Shown here in pieces: positions 12,582 through 23,680 of a stretch of DNA of 64,000 nt. A program made the translations under genes and the position numbers. The stretch spans positions 1 through 64,000 of the forward strand of contig NW_026463257.1 of assembly GCF_021730395.1 (NCBI RefSeq), written 5' to 3'. The first letter of the stretch is position 1. Every line of letters begins with the position of its first letter. The notes under the pieces are model-generated. The model was not told the origin of the DNA. It was given only the letters and a program-made list of their open reading frames with translations, and ran no database searches. Origin of the DNA: Mercenaria mercenaria. Lineage: Eukaryota; Mollusca; Bivalvia; Venerida; Veneridae.

Positions 12582-12753
12582 GGGTTATTATAACAGTAGC
12601 TTAATCAAGGATGTTGTATTAGACTCGAGTGGATTTTCTCAGGCCTGATCACATGAGACGCAGAAGTGCCGAGTGTGATTCGGCTTGACAAAATCCACGA
12701 GATCCGAATACAACATCACAACATCACAGATCAAACTACTATTATAATGACCC
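12582..12753. mobile_element. 172-bp palindromic MITE-like element
   Basis: The left end (GGGTTATTATAACAGTAGCT) matches the reverse complement of the right end (GGGTCATTATAATAGTAGTT). The centre holds a second inverted pair, GTGGATTTTCTCAGGCC against GCTTGACAAAATCCAC. The order and wording match a short dispersed palindrome I know from bivalve genomes. It is non-coding, and the target duplication is unclear. Confidence 0.6.
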
Positions 12754-12862
12754 TTTTATTATATATCTTGTACACTTTTGTTGTCTTTTAGCAAAAGATG
12801 ACTAAATACAAATCTTCAACGTAGAGCTATTTGTTTACCTCGCGCATGAATATATACATTTC

Positions 12863-13192
12863 AAGCATTGATTGCCGCCGGTTCAAAAAAGTCAAAGCAT
12901 TGATTGCCACTACGTGAAAGCATTGATTGCGACCACGTGAAAGCATTGATTGCGACCGGTTCAAAAACGTGAAAGCATTGATTGCCACCCGTTTAGAAAC
13001 GTGAAAGCATTGATTGCCACCCGTTCAGAAACGTGAAAGCATTGATTGCCAACGGTTCAAAAACGTAAAAGCATTGACTGCCACCCATTTAAAAACGTGA
13101 AAGCTTTGGTTGCCATCAGTTCAAAAACGTGAAAGCATTGATTGCCACCGGCTCAAAAACGTGAAAGCATTGATAGCCACCAGTTCAAAACC
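12863..13192 (+). repeat. minisatellite, about 32-bp unit
   Basis: About ten tandem units of AAAGCATTGATTGCCACC followed by a GTTCAAAAACGTG half. The second half is missing in two units, leaving a 23-bp short form. Units differ by a few bases each. The array sits directly before the long bivalve repeat at 13257. Confidence 0.85.
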
Positions 13193-13256
13193 GTTATCGT
13201 TTTCAGTAATATTTATAGGAATAATAGTTTAAAAAGTATAAATAATGGTCATTTTT

Positions 13257-14458
13257 AGCTCACCTGAGCACGAAGTGCTCAAAGGTCAGCTTTTGTGATC
13301 GCCCTGTGTCCGTCCGTCGTCGTCGTCAACAATTTGACTGTTAACACTCCAGAGGTCACAGTTTTGGCCCAATCTTAATGAAACTTGGTCAGAATGTTAC
13401 TTTTAATAAAATCTTGGAGGAGTTTGATATTGGGTCATCTGGGGTCAAAAACTAGGTCACCAGGTCAGATCAAAGGAAAAGCTTGTTAACGCTCTAGAGG
13501 TCACAATTTTGACACAATCTTAATGAAACTTGCACAGAATGTTATCCTCAATAAAATCTTGGATGAGTTTGATATTTGGTCATCTGGGGTTAAAAACTAG
13601 GTCACCAGATCAAACCAAAGGAAAAGTTGTTAACACTCTAGAGGTCACAGTTTTGGCCCAATCTTAATGAAACTTGGTCAAAATGTTACACTCAATAAAA
13701 TCTTAGACGGGTTTGATATTGGGTTAGGTAGGGTCAAAAGCTAGGTCACCAGGTCAAATCAAAGGAAAAGCTAGTTAACAGTCTAGAGGTCACATTTATA
13801 GCCATATCTTAATGAAATTTGGTCAGAATGTTACCCTCTGTAAAATCTTATACGAGATTAATATTGGGTCATCTGGGGTAAAAAAACTAGGCCGCCAGGT
13901 CAAATCAAAGGAAAAGCTTGCTAACATTCTAGCGGTCACAATTTTGGCCCAATCTTAATGAAACTTGGTCAGAATATTACTCTCAATAAAATCTTGGATG
14001 AGTTAGATACTTAATTATCTGGATTAAAAAACTAGGTCATCAGGTCAAATCAAAGAAAAAGCTTGTAAACACTGTAGAGACCACATTTATGACTGTATCT
14101 TCACGAAACTTGGTCAGAATGTTAATCTTGATGCTCATAAGGTTCAGTTTGAATCTAAGTCATGTAGAACAAAAAACTAGATCACCGGGTCAAATCAAAG
14201 GCAAAAGTTAGTTTACACTGTAGAGGCCACATTTATGATCATATCTTAATGAAACTTTGTCAGAATGTTCATTCCGACGATTTATAAGTCTCGTTAAAAT
14301 CTGGGTCACTAGGTTAAATCGAACGAAAAGCTTGTTAATACTCTAGAAGTCACATTTATGACTGTATTTTTATGAAACTTAGTCAGAATGTTAATCTTGA
14401 TGATCTTTAGGTCAGTAGGTCAGGTGAGCGATACAGGGCCTTCATGGCCCTCTTGTTT
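13257..14458 (+). repeat. long dispersed bivalve repeat with hairpin ends and an internal tandem array
   Basis: It opens with a palindrome (AGCTCACCTGAGCAC GAA GTGCTC AAAGGTCAGCT) and closes with a perfect hairpin, GGGCC TTCAT GGCCC at 14436-14450, then TCTTGTTT. Between them run about seven imperfect units of 140-170 bp, each with AGAGGTCACA, CAATCTTAATGAAACTTGG and CTAGGTCACCAGGTCAAATC. The hairpin-near-end layout recalls Helitron-type non-autonomous elements, but the end is not a clean CTRR, so the class is uncertain. Related copies or fragments lie at 5092 and 34570 (plus) and 22440-23680 (minus). Confidence 0.75.
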
Positions 14459-15998
14459 AAATTTAAAATACAATTTCATTTTAGATATCTCTGATGAATG
14501 TTTTCAATATACTTAAAATTGATCACAAACGATAAGCACTGACAATTTAAACCAAAATATCATTGCTCCTCGTATATGCTAAAGATCGCCTGTAACAGTA
14601 TGTAGCGTCCAATTTAAAACTGGTGCATGCGTCTTCGTAAGTCCACGGTTCTCATAAAGTAGACTGAGTACAAAATATAAATTTTCCGATAAATAGATTT
14701 TGTTTTCTTACAGTTTCAAGCACATAATATTCATTTAACAGACAATGGTATATTATTAGGATGTCAAGTCAGATATCTACAGTTGGCTTGGATGTTCAAA
14801 ATGAAATTCAGGTATGCAGTTCTTCTTGTATTATTTGCGACAGCCTGTAAAACTAAGTTTCAGGCTAGCGTTTTAGTTATTTAATTCGGAGCTCAGTTTT
14901 GAAATGGACCAAGGGCAAAGCTCTTTTCTTGAGATAGTAAATAACAACAAGTAAACAAGTAACGAATGAGTAATACAACATCGAACCTCTTCTAATACGA
15001 GATAACATGAAAAAGACTTTAAAATAAGTAGTACTTATTTTTCTAAGTACAGTATTTCGTTGATTATGAAATGACAAGAGAACTAACACAGTGCGAGTAG
15101 TATGATATGATTCATATGCTGAACAAATGTGTTGGTTATTGCTCTGACAAAACATTCATAGATAAACTGTATTTTAACTGTGTATGTAATCCTGTTAAGT
15201 TCAAAGTATTATCGCAGAGTTTCCTTTCTGGCAATGTTATTCACAATTGATCAAAACATAAGAAAAATAAAATTCTACAGAATGTTGTATAATAGAAATG
15301 ATAATCTTTAAAAAGCTGCCAGCATCACTGTTTGGTTTAGAAAAAAAGCGCTTTGTTTAAGTACATTTACCGGCTTCATTTCATATTGACCGTATTAAAG
15401 CTTTGAAATCTTTCGAGTAGGTTAATTGGGCCGTTTCTCTTTGAATTGACATACTAAACTGTCCTTCTGCCTTATCTTTAACTTTTGACTTTCAACATAC
15501 TCGAGACATAGTACTAGAGATCAGTTAATGACACAAATATTAATCCTATCCTGCATTTACCTGTTCACCTGCATGATACAAGTTAATAGGATTAATGAAG
15601 TAAATGTATGGTTAAAAACTTACTGATGAGTCATTTCATTGCAATGTCAATTTTCATGGTAAGTACTGAATAGTTTTTTCTTGTTTTTATATATGATGTG
15701 TAATATGGTACAAATAACATTATATCTGATTTGCAGTTTAAATAGTGGATCTGAATTAATTTTATTAGACTTAAAACATTTTCTGACGTCACACAATAAT
15801 CATGTATTTGACAACTTTTTTGCATTGAGATAAGATCTTCCCGCAATAATCCAGGTATAACTGTGGATTTATCAATGACTTTATGCAGCAAATGTGGTGA
15901 TTTTGGACCAAGAGTTATAATGACCAAGTAGTTCGAAGTAAGCAAGCATAGCAGCTCTCTCGCGGAGGACCCAAGTTATAAAAGAAAAATCGATGTAG
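14459..15998. other. anonymous DNA with unassigned short frames
   Basis: A 104-codon frame on the minus strand (15631-15945) and a 92-codon frame (14877-15155) are open, but match no family I know and have no clear splice context. Treat them as unproven. Confidence 0.35.
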
Positions 15999-16631
15999 TT
16001 ACGTTTTCTCACACACTGGTCTCGTTGTTCGACCGCAAGTAACGTCTGTCCACTGATAACCTCTTATTTGTTGAAACCAGACACAACCCTCACTGCTTCC
16101 TTCATTTGGTTCTGAGGAGGCCCAGTCGAAAACAGTAGCTTTTGTATCCTCTGCTTGCCAAACCCAACTGCTGTCAGTCACATTTTCCGTCAGTCCAAGC
16201 CAGAAAGACGCGCCTAGAAAATATATTATCCTCAATCAATTTTCAAGACAATTAGTCTCATTTAGTAAAATCATTATAACTTGGAGTCAATCGTTAAAGC
16301 CACACGCTCTTATTTTTGCGACAATTTTGACTCATTAGATTTTTACGTTCTTTTCCAACGTGTCATTATCCATAAGCATCATTAAAAAGGGCGATATATA
16401 ATGCAAATTGTTACCATTGTCTAGAATTTTATTGAAAAGATTTTGCAAAGATCCTACCTGTAAAATTGTTCCTTTATAGTTTATCAATAAAATGATAAAC
16501 TTTCAAATGATAAAATACCTAGTCATACCTTCTTGTTCTCCTTCGATAGACTTCATGAACATTTTCAAGAATGCAATTTCGTCTGTAGTTTCCAGACTGA
16601 CCAAATGAGATCCACGTAGCTGATAATATGC
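15999..16631 (-). CDS. C-type lectin domain gene, central and C-terminal exons (copy D, partial)
   Basis: Two exons on the minus strand. 16631-16529 has acceptor GGTTTTAG, reads AYYQLRGSHLVSLETTDE and continues, and ends at donor GTATGA in phase 1. 16213-15999 has acceptor ATTTTCTAG, reads GASFWLGLTENVTD, SSEPNEGSSEGC, WTDVTC and VCEKT, then stops. The first exon is 103 bp, exactly as in the copy at 6.9-8.2 kb, and the phases agree. The loop motif is EPN with a WTD box, the arrangement usual for Ca2+-dependent mannose-type binding. One canonical cysteine of the first CTLD half is Tyr here (AYYQ against NYCR). The N-terminal exon was not found. It would be expected where the AGCCAGAGT minisatellite now lies, so the gene may be truncated or the exon may be further right. 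Confidence 0.75.
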
Positions 16632-16760
16632 CTAAAACCAAGTGTGACAGTTATACGTACAAATGAACGTAAAAAAGACGAATCTCAATTAAACAGGCAG
16701 TAGTCAAAACCTTACATCTTTAATTTCAATAAGTGTCATTTTTATTATGTGCGTGAAATT

Positions 16761-17452
16761 AGCCAGAACAGCCAGAGTAGCCAGAATTCAGCCAGAGTTT
16801 AGCCAGAGTAGCCAGAGTTCAGCCAGAGTTTAGCCAGAGTAGCCGGAGAAGTCAGAACTCTGGTTACTCTGGCTAGCCAGAGTAGCCAGAGTTCAGCCAG
16901 AGTATCCAGAGTTCAGCCAGAGAAGTCATAACTGTGGTTACTCTGGCTGGCCAGAGTAGCCAGAGTTCAGCCAGAGTTCAGCCAGAGAAGTCATAGCTCT
17001 GGTTACTCTAGCTGGCCAGAGTAGTCAGAGTTCAGCAAGAGTAGTCAAAACTCTGTTTAGTTACTCTGGCTGGCCAGAGTAGCCAGAGTTCAGCAAGAGT
17101 AGCCAGAGTTCATCCAGTATCCAGAACTCTGGTTACTCTGGCTGCCCAGAGTAGCCAGAATTCAACCAGGGTAGGCAGAGTTTCTAGATTGTTAACATGT
17201 TCTGGCTACTCTGGTCAGCCTAAGTAGCCACAGTAGCCCGCGTCACCAGGATATCATTTGCTCTGGTTACTCTGGCTGTTTCTAACAGAGTAGCCAGAGT
17301 TCAGCCAGAGTGAAATGCAAAACAAAAGACCTTGACAGCCAGGTCGCACTGCACTAAATCACAGTCCAGTGTGGTATGGCATACAGCCGTATAAGTACTG
17401 AAGATCCAGGTTTCTGGCTACTCTGGCTGAACTCTGGCTACTCTGGCTAAAC
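16761..17452. repeat. AGCCAGAGT minisatellite with alternating orientation
   Basis: The main array (16761-17311) is built from AGCCAGAGT and TTCAGCCAGAG words, arranged in larger units of roughly 70-75 bp. Each unit also holds the reverse-complement words (CTCTGGTTACTCTGGCTGG). A short inverted outlier lies at 17412-17452. The mix of both orientations gives many possible hairpins. It sits in the lectin copy D locus, upstream of its central exon. Confidence 0.85.
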
Positions 17453-17455
17453 TGG

Positions 17456-17984
17456 ATGTATATTTCGGTTGGTATTTATAAAAAAGAAACAACAGAAAAT
17501 TATGAAAATGTTAAAAAAAATCGCTGGCAGTTTCAGCAACAGTGGGTGTGTTCCAAACCATTTTTCACAAAAACAAGTCTAGTGACCCATTGTTTTTATT
17601 TGTTCATTGTTTTCAGGACAAAATTTCCTATCATATATGTAAATTTGAAAAAATTCTATGAAAGGAAAAAAGCTATAGGAATTCTCTTTAACAAATCATT
17701 TTTCTTTGCTTTATTACTCAAAATCTACTCAGGACAACCTGCATTAAATCTATCAAAATTAAATTTCACGAGTTTAAAAGCAACAGCTGTCTAATGAAAT
17801 TGTGTTCAACTATCCTACAACCTTCCACGTAATACTAGGTTAAAAACAAACGCTATACTAACATTTTTAAGTTGAAAAACGGGTATTATTCTATATATAA
17901 ATGTACAAGTCAGAGATATAGAACCGGGTTCAGAATGGTCATTTCATGATGTCAAATACTTATGAAGAAGAGTTACAAAGCATT
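17456..17984. repeat. flank of lectin unit D, paralogous to 37.9-38.1 kb
   Basis: The stretch at about 17700-17890 (ACTCAGGACAACCTGCATTAAA, then ATACTAGGTTAAAAACAAACG) aligns with 37905-38080 (ACTCAAGACATCCTGCATAAAA, then ATACTAGGTTACACACAAACG). It is the same 5' flank duplicated with the lectin gene. A 112-codon frame here (17456-17794) looks like chance. Confidence 0.6.
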
Positions 17985-18790
17985 CAGTGCAACGGTTTAT
18001 GAGAAACCTGCTTATACGCAAAACTTTCATAAAAATCCCACGTTAAAGCAAGCAAATATTTACAAAAATGAAAGCCCGAGTTGAAATGAGTTCAAACGCT
18101 TCAGTCAAGTAGTTCCTGAGACACCTGCTCACAAGCTAAAGCAAAACCATTTCCTAAAATTCCAACGTTAAAAGTAAGCAAACTTCTGTCAGAATGTGAA
18201 CACGAGTTAAAAATGAGCTCGAGTTACAAAATCAGTCAAGTAGTTACTGAGAAACCTGCTCTCATGAAGTATAACACAAAGTTTTTAAGTCCAAAAGTGG
18301 TAAAATATATGCTAGAGTTATATAACTTGTCTTTGGAGGTCATCTCATTATGCAAAAGACATGTATGTAATCTCGCAAGATTTTAAGAATTCTGCTTTAA
18401 AGCTTAAACCAAAATTGTAAATGCACAAGTTCATGTTTGTTTGTTTGAGGTTTAACGCCGTTTTTCAGCATTACAGTATAACGACGGGTAGAACGTGAGA
18501 TTTAAAGTTACGTAACTTGTCGTATGAGGCTAAGCCATTACACCAAAGAATTATGTATAGTTTGCAGCAGTTGGCCAAGTAGTTTCTGAGAAACCCACTT
18601 ACATGGAACACTTGAACCAAATTTAAAAAGTTAAAAGGACAAAATTTTGAGAAAATAAAGGTCAGAGTTACATAACTTGTCCTGTGAGGTCATCTCTTGA
18701 TGCCGACGACGTGTGAAATTTTCAAGTATTGACTTAGTATGTTTCAAGACCTTTCTAACATGCAAAACTTATGACAAGGATACGGAGGTT
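17985..18790 (+). repeat. dispersed repeat with internal GAGAAACCTGCT units
   Basis: Units of about 110-170 bp contain GAGAAACCTGCT..., a TAAAATTCC...GTTAAAAG segment and GAGTTACATAACTTGTC with GAGGTCATCTC. Related pieces occur at 27760-28110 and 50890-51090. Around 18440 the stretch TTTGTTTGAGGTTTAACGCC is a reversed SINE 3' tail. Non-coding. Confidence 0.6.
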
Positions 18791-19072
18791 GGCGAAGGAA
18801 TGGCAAATTTTAAATATCTAGCAGGTTGAAACTGTCCAATAATAGTCCAATAAACAGAAATGCCAGTCCTTCCCTGTTTATAGACAAGTCATTTTTTCAT
18901 CCTTATCCCAAACTGACGTCTATAATCCTGGGGGTGGGGGGGGGGGGGGAAGAATAGATGTAAAAGTCAGTGGTTGCAGAGATTAAACTATAAGAGAATG
19001 GTTGATAATGTAATGGCGTGATATCTTTGTTAGAGGGATGGAATTATCTGACGTGGGAATCGCAAACACATA
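18791..19072. other. left flank of the 12.3-kb TIR element; G run
   Basis: It contains a G-rich run (18931-18949). The stretch AGTCAGTGGTTGCAGAGATT (about 18967) aligns with 56259-56278 of lectin unit C, and this is the left half of an interrupted paralogous block. Confidence 0.6.
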
Positions 19073-19604
19073 GGGGCCGTCTTATCAAAATCGTAACTTT
19101 ACGAGAAACTTGCGAGGTCCATTTCTCGTAAGTTCCGATTTACGAGAATATTTATGATTCTCGCAAACCGTCTTATCAACGTCCTCGTAAGTCCGCATAT
19201 CGCAGTCCTCGTAACTTTCTCGTAACTTTCTCGTAACTGGTTAAACACAGTGACGCAGTCTACATTTTTTTTAACGTCGTGTAAATAAAACGGGCACTTG
19301 CTTAGTAACAAAACAACCGGCATAATCTAAACATAAACATGTTAATAAAATTTATGAATCTTATTTAATAAGCATATTTTATAAAAGTTTTCTTCGGCGG
19401 AGAGATAAATGTTTAAAATAAATGTGTTCCAAAACAAAAACAAAAATTTTCGCACTGGAAAACTAGTTAGTTGAGATGATGTTCAAGTGTTCATATTTCG
19501 TCTGTTTGAATTCGGACTGGTAAAAAAGCAATTTTTATGCGTACATCATATTCAGAAGATCTGACGTTGTGTAAAATGAACAAAGCACAGGGTGTAGTTC
19601 TCAC

Positions 19605-19740
19605 CTGGGATAAACATGTCACTTTTTTCAAAACTAGTAGGAAGTAATTGTGCGGATGTGTAGCCTATATTGATCGTCGATGTGTTTTCTGATCGTCCGA
19701 GAATTGGTTTATCGTGCGCAAATGATAAAGCATGTTTCAT
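19605..19740 (-). other. candidate coding exon inside the TIR element
   Basis: This is an open minus-strand stretch starting MKHALSFAHDKPILGRSENT and ending at a strong donor (CCCAG|GTGAGA, 19605/19604). The frame remains open upstream to a weak acceptor at 19752. The sequence is unrecognised and no partner exon was found towards the left end. Confidence 0.25.
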
Positions 19741-21554
19741 TTTTAAATGATCTGATAATATTTAAAGTAGATATATTTTACAATGATTGATCCTACCATA
19801 GAAATTTACAAACAATTCGAAAAATCGTTATTTGTGCGAGTCTGGATTGTGCGTTGGTGTATAATCTGAAATACATTTTCATCTTGATCACAGCCATTTG
19901 TATATAATTGTGTAACCACAAGGCATTAAGTCATCTTTTTATCAAACAAACTATAATAATTTCATAGCCTTTATTTTACTAATGTCATAGCAATTCCCGG
20001 CGTCGGTTCGTTACTCTCTTTCTTATTCCGTAATATAAAAAGCCTAACATAAACATGACATAGGCCTAATACAAAATTGCACAAACAATAACTCACGCAT
20101 TGTGTAAAGAAATACAAAATACAATATCAACAATATATCTAAATATATTTTACCACAACTGAAGTGAATTAAATAATTCAAAATGATTTGAATTTGAAGT
20201 AGGCCTAATAGGCCTAGTATATGTAAGATTTACCATCTTACAATTAGGGGTAGAAATAAAATCTGGAAATTAGATCCCTGGAAAGTAGATCGTAGGAGTA
20301 GAAAGACTGTTCTGAGGGCCGAAGGAATTCGGCGGTGAAAAGTGCAAAGGGATTTAAAAAAAAAAACAGACCAATGTATTTCTTTCTCTCATTCAATCTC
20401 TCATTCAGACACGACGATTGGACATATTAAAAGGAAAAAAACAAACATGACAAGTGTGCACAAAGACTGCATGGACAAACTCAAGGATTAATTGCCTCTG
20501 GAACCTACGTTAATATCTGTGATATTATGTACATTACCGTGGATCCCCGATTCAATAAAATAGCAGACGATACAAACATAACCCTCGAGAACCTCCGTTA
20601 ATATTCGTGATATAACGTACATTACCGAGGATCCCCGATTCAATGAAAACGAAAGAATAGGCGAGCGGATCAGGCGACGCTCAAACCCCTAAAGCTTACT
20701 GGGTATCGTTTTGAAATGTTAAAATAAAGATATAAGTCATCAATTACGATATTTTTGGTTTACTCCGAGCTACAGTAAAATGCTAATGTTTGTATTGTGA
20801 ATTTGGATGACGAAAACGGCCATATATTATGAAAATTTAAAATCATCACCAAATTTCTTTCTTAATTTTTCACGGGAATGATACCTCCAGATCTTTCTAG
20901 AAAACTCACTACTCTCACTCAAAATCTTGGAGCCATCATTACCATCACCCGCCTTATACTTCCTTTACATACGTGTATTCCCTAACTAAATCTCAGTTTT
21001 TCAACGGTCTAAATCCGGAAACGCGCCTTTTGTGAAAATTAACTTTCATTTCCAAGTAATAATGTTTATTTCAGACAGAACTGTTATGTGAAAATGATAC
21101 AAAACAAGACATTTAAAACTGACTGCTGAACAGAGACCTATGCATGTATATCATTGAAGACTTTATATAAAATTTATATATGTGCCATGAAAGAATGTAT
21201 AAAAGTATGGTTCCTTGCTACGGTCTGAGTATAGTATTCTGGATATTGAGAAGTGTCACGCAGACGAATTGTTATAATTTGTGTAAGAAATAAAGAAACT
21301 ATTGATGTGTATATGCGGTCAGGAACATACCCTGAACATAACTTGAGGCAATTTTCGGACATTTGGGAAAACCATAGGACAGGCAATGGAGCTGATGTAC
21401 AAACTTAAAAACAGTACGATTTTTTTTACATAACCTGAAATGATTTTGGCCCTATTAAATGCCCTATAAACTACAAAGGATACACCACTGAAAAAGATCC
21501 GATCTATCACGGCCCAATTTGCAAGATTTTCAAGTCCCTCTGGGTAATACATAT
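19741..21554. other. anonymous DNA inside the TIR element, with a tandem pair
   Basis: Mostly unrecognised AT-rich sequence. At about 20505-20646 a unit holding GTACATTACCGAGGATCCCC and GATTCAAT occurs twice, about 80 bases apart. No gene is visible. Confidence 0.4.
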
Positions 21555-21733
21555 GAGCCGCGCCATGAGGAAACCGACATGATAGTGACTTTGCGACCAG
21601 CATGGATCCGGCCAGCCTGCGCATACGCGCACTCTAGTCAGGATCCCTGCTGTCCGCTTTCAAAGCCTATTGGAATTAGAGAAACTGTTAGCGAACAGCA
21701 TGGATCTATGTTGGTTTTCTCATGGCGCGGCTC
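21555..21733. mobile_element. palindromic MITE, GAGCCGYGCCATG family (copy 2)
   Basis: The ends GAGCCGCGCCATGAGGAAAC and the complement of GAGCCGCGCCATGAGAAAAC are inverted and flanked by ATAT on both sides. It is shorter than the other copies, with part of the right inner arm absent. It is nested inside the 12.3-kb TIR segment. Confidence 0.8.
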
Positions 21734-21841
21734 ATATATGCTTAAAATAACTATGAATATGTAGAAATATACACAAGATAATGTACGGTACCATGTTTCC
21801 ATGCATTGCGTTGCACCAGTTGCTTGGTAACATTAATGAAT

Positions 21842-22010
21842 GGTGTCTCCGAGTGGTAAAGGTCGCTGACTTCGAATCACTTGCCTCGCTGTGGGTTCGA
21901 AACATCACGTGAGGATGTTGTCAGTATGGCTTACGGGAGGTCAGTATTTATAAGTGTCCACCCGTTCTTAAAAGAATGCCCGGATGGGCACCTGTGATTA
22001 ATTATTGCAT
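21842..22010 (+). mobile_element. tRNA-headed SINE, plus strand, short copy
   Basis: The tRNA-like head reads GTCTCCGAGTGGTAAAGGTC, then GCTGACTTCGAATCACTTGC, then GTGGGTTCGAAACATCAC (B box). A shared central domain and AATGCCCGGATGGGCACCTG follow. It is the same family as 9628-9893, without a clear 3' tail. Confidence 0.65.
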
Positions 22011-22439
22011 GTACTATTCAGAATTTTTCTGACAGACACCTATCTTACTCTGTCGAAATACTTGAAGTTGACAGGACAGGTGTACAGAAACAGTATGCTA
22101 GTTTCTATGATTTCAACTAGTGACGTATATTTTGCTCGCAGATGAACAGTTTGTAACTTGAATTCATCAAAACAATAAACATAAAGTAGAAAATGTGACA
22201 TTAGTTGTAAACGTGTATTTTTGCGATTTGATCTACTTTTTGATCCAAATTTCAGACTTGGTCGCGATTTTACGAAAATAAACATTCCGGCCTTGTTTCG
22301 TACAGATCATGACGAAATGACACTTATGGCTGTTTCTTTCCTAACCTAGTGATAACAAAAAACTTCCCATACTTCAATACATGTTCAAACCCCGGCTTAG
22401 TATGTATGGGGTCATCTGCTGGTCATAATCAACCTCCCT

Positions 22440-23680
22440 ATAATTCTCATTAACCTAGACCCAAGTGTTCTCAAGTTTTCATCTGGAAACCGTTTAACTG
22501 TTTGTGTAATTGTGACCTTGACCTTTGACCTACTAGCGTCAAAGTCAAACTTGACCTGTATTTTATGATGTTACATGTGTGTACCAAAATTTATGATCTT
22601 AGACCCAAGCGTTCTCATGTTGTCATCCGGAAACCGTTTAACTGTTCCGAGTCACTATAACCTTGACCTATGACCTACTGACATCAAAGTAGAATCTGAC
22701 CTGTATTTCATGATGTTACACCTGTGTACCAAAATTTATGATCCTAGGCCCAAGCGTTCTCAAGTTATCATCCGGAAAGCATTTAAATGTTCCGAGTCAC
22801 TGTGACCTTGACCTTTGACCTACTGAACTCAAAGTAGAACTTGACCTGTATTTCATGATGTTACACCTGTGTATCAAAATTCGTGATCCTAGGCCCAAAC
22901 GTGTTCTCAAGTTATCATCCGGAAACCATTTAACTGTTCCGAGTCACTGTGACCTTGATCTTTGTCCTACAGACATGAAAGTCGAAACTAACCTGCATTT
23001 TATGGTGTTACACCTGTGTACCAAAATTAATGATCCTAGGTGCAAGCATTCTCAAGTTATCATCCAGAAACTGTTTAACTGTTCAGGGTCAATACGACCT
23101 TGACCTTTGACCTACTGACCCCAATTTCAAACCTGACATGTATTTTCTAATGTTACACTTGTGTACCAAAAATTATTAAAATCGGTCAAGCCTTCATGAG
23201 TTATCTTTCGGAAACCATGACCCAGTTTCAAACTTTACCTAGAAATAATCAAGACAAACATTCTGACAAAGTTTCATACAGACTGGGTCACAACTGTGGC
23301 CTCTAAAGTGTTCACAAGTATTTCCTTTGATTTGTCCAGGTGACCTAGCTTTTGACCCCACATGACCCAGCTTCAAACTTGACCTAGGCAAACATTCTGG
23401 CCCAGTTGCATAAATATTGGGTAATAACTGTGGCCTCTAGAGTGTTCACAAGCTTTTCCTTTGATCTGGCCTACTGACCTAGTTTTTGACCCACATGACC
23501 CAGTTTCAAACCTGACCTAGAGCTCATCAAGACTAACATTCTGACCAAGAATCATAAAGATTGGGTCACAAATGTGGCCTCTAGAGTGTTCACAAGGCAA
23601 ATGTTGGTGCACGACAGACGCCGGACAATGACTGGTCACAATAGCTCACCTTGAGCACTTTGTGCTCTGGTGAGCTAACA
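22440..23680 (-). repeat. dispersed bivalve repeat with a 145-147 bp array of TGACCT sites
   Basis: The right end on the minus strand is the palindrome AGCTCACC..GAGCAC AAA GTGCTC..GGTGAGCT (23643-23677), the same terminus as the repeat at 13257. The left part is a tandem array in which (T)GACCTTGACCTTTGACC recurs at 22513, 22658, 22803, 22950 and 23095, a steady 145-147 bp step. It is non-coding, and no protein frame survives. Confidence 0.75.

Noticed and set aside
14877-15945. Two minus-strand frames of 92 and 104 codons as genes
   Set aside because: Open but without recognisable motifs or convincing exon borders; kept only as unproven frames.
16761-17311. CRISPR-like array
   Set aside because: The repeats are contiguous variants with no unique equal-length spacers, and the genome is eukaryotic.
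19099-19323. 74-codon minus-strand frame in the left TIR
   Set aside because: Formed from TCGTAAG subterminal words; no similarity to any transposase I can recognise.
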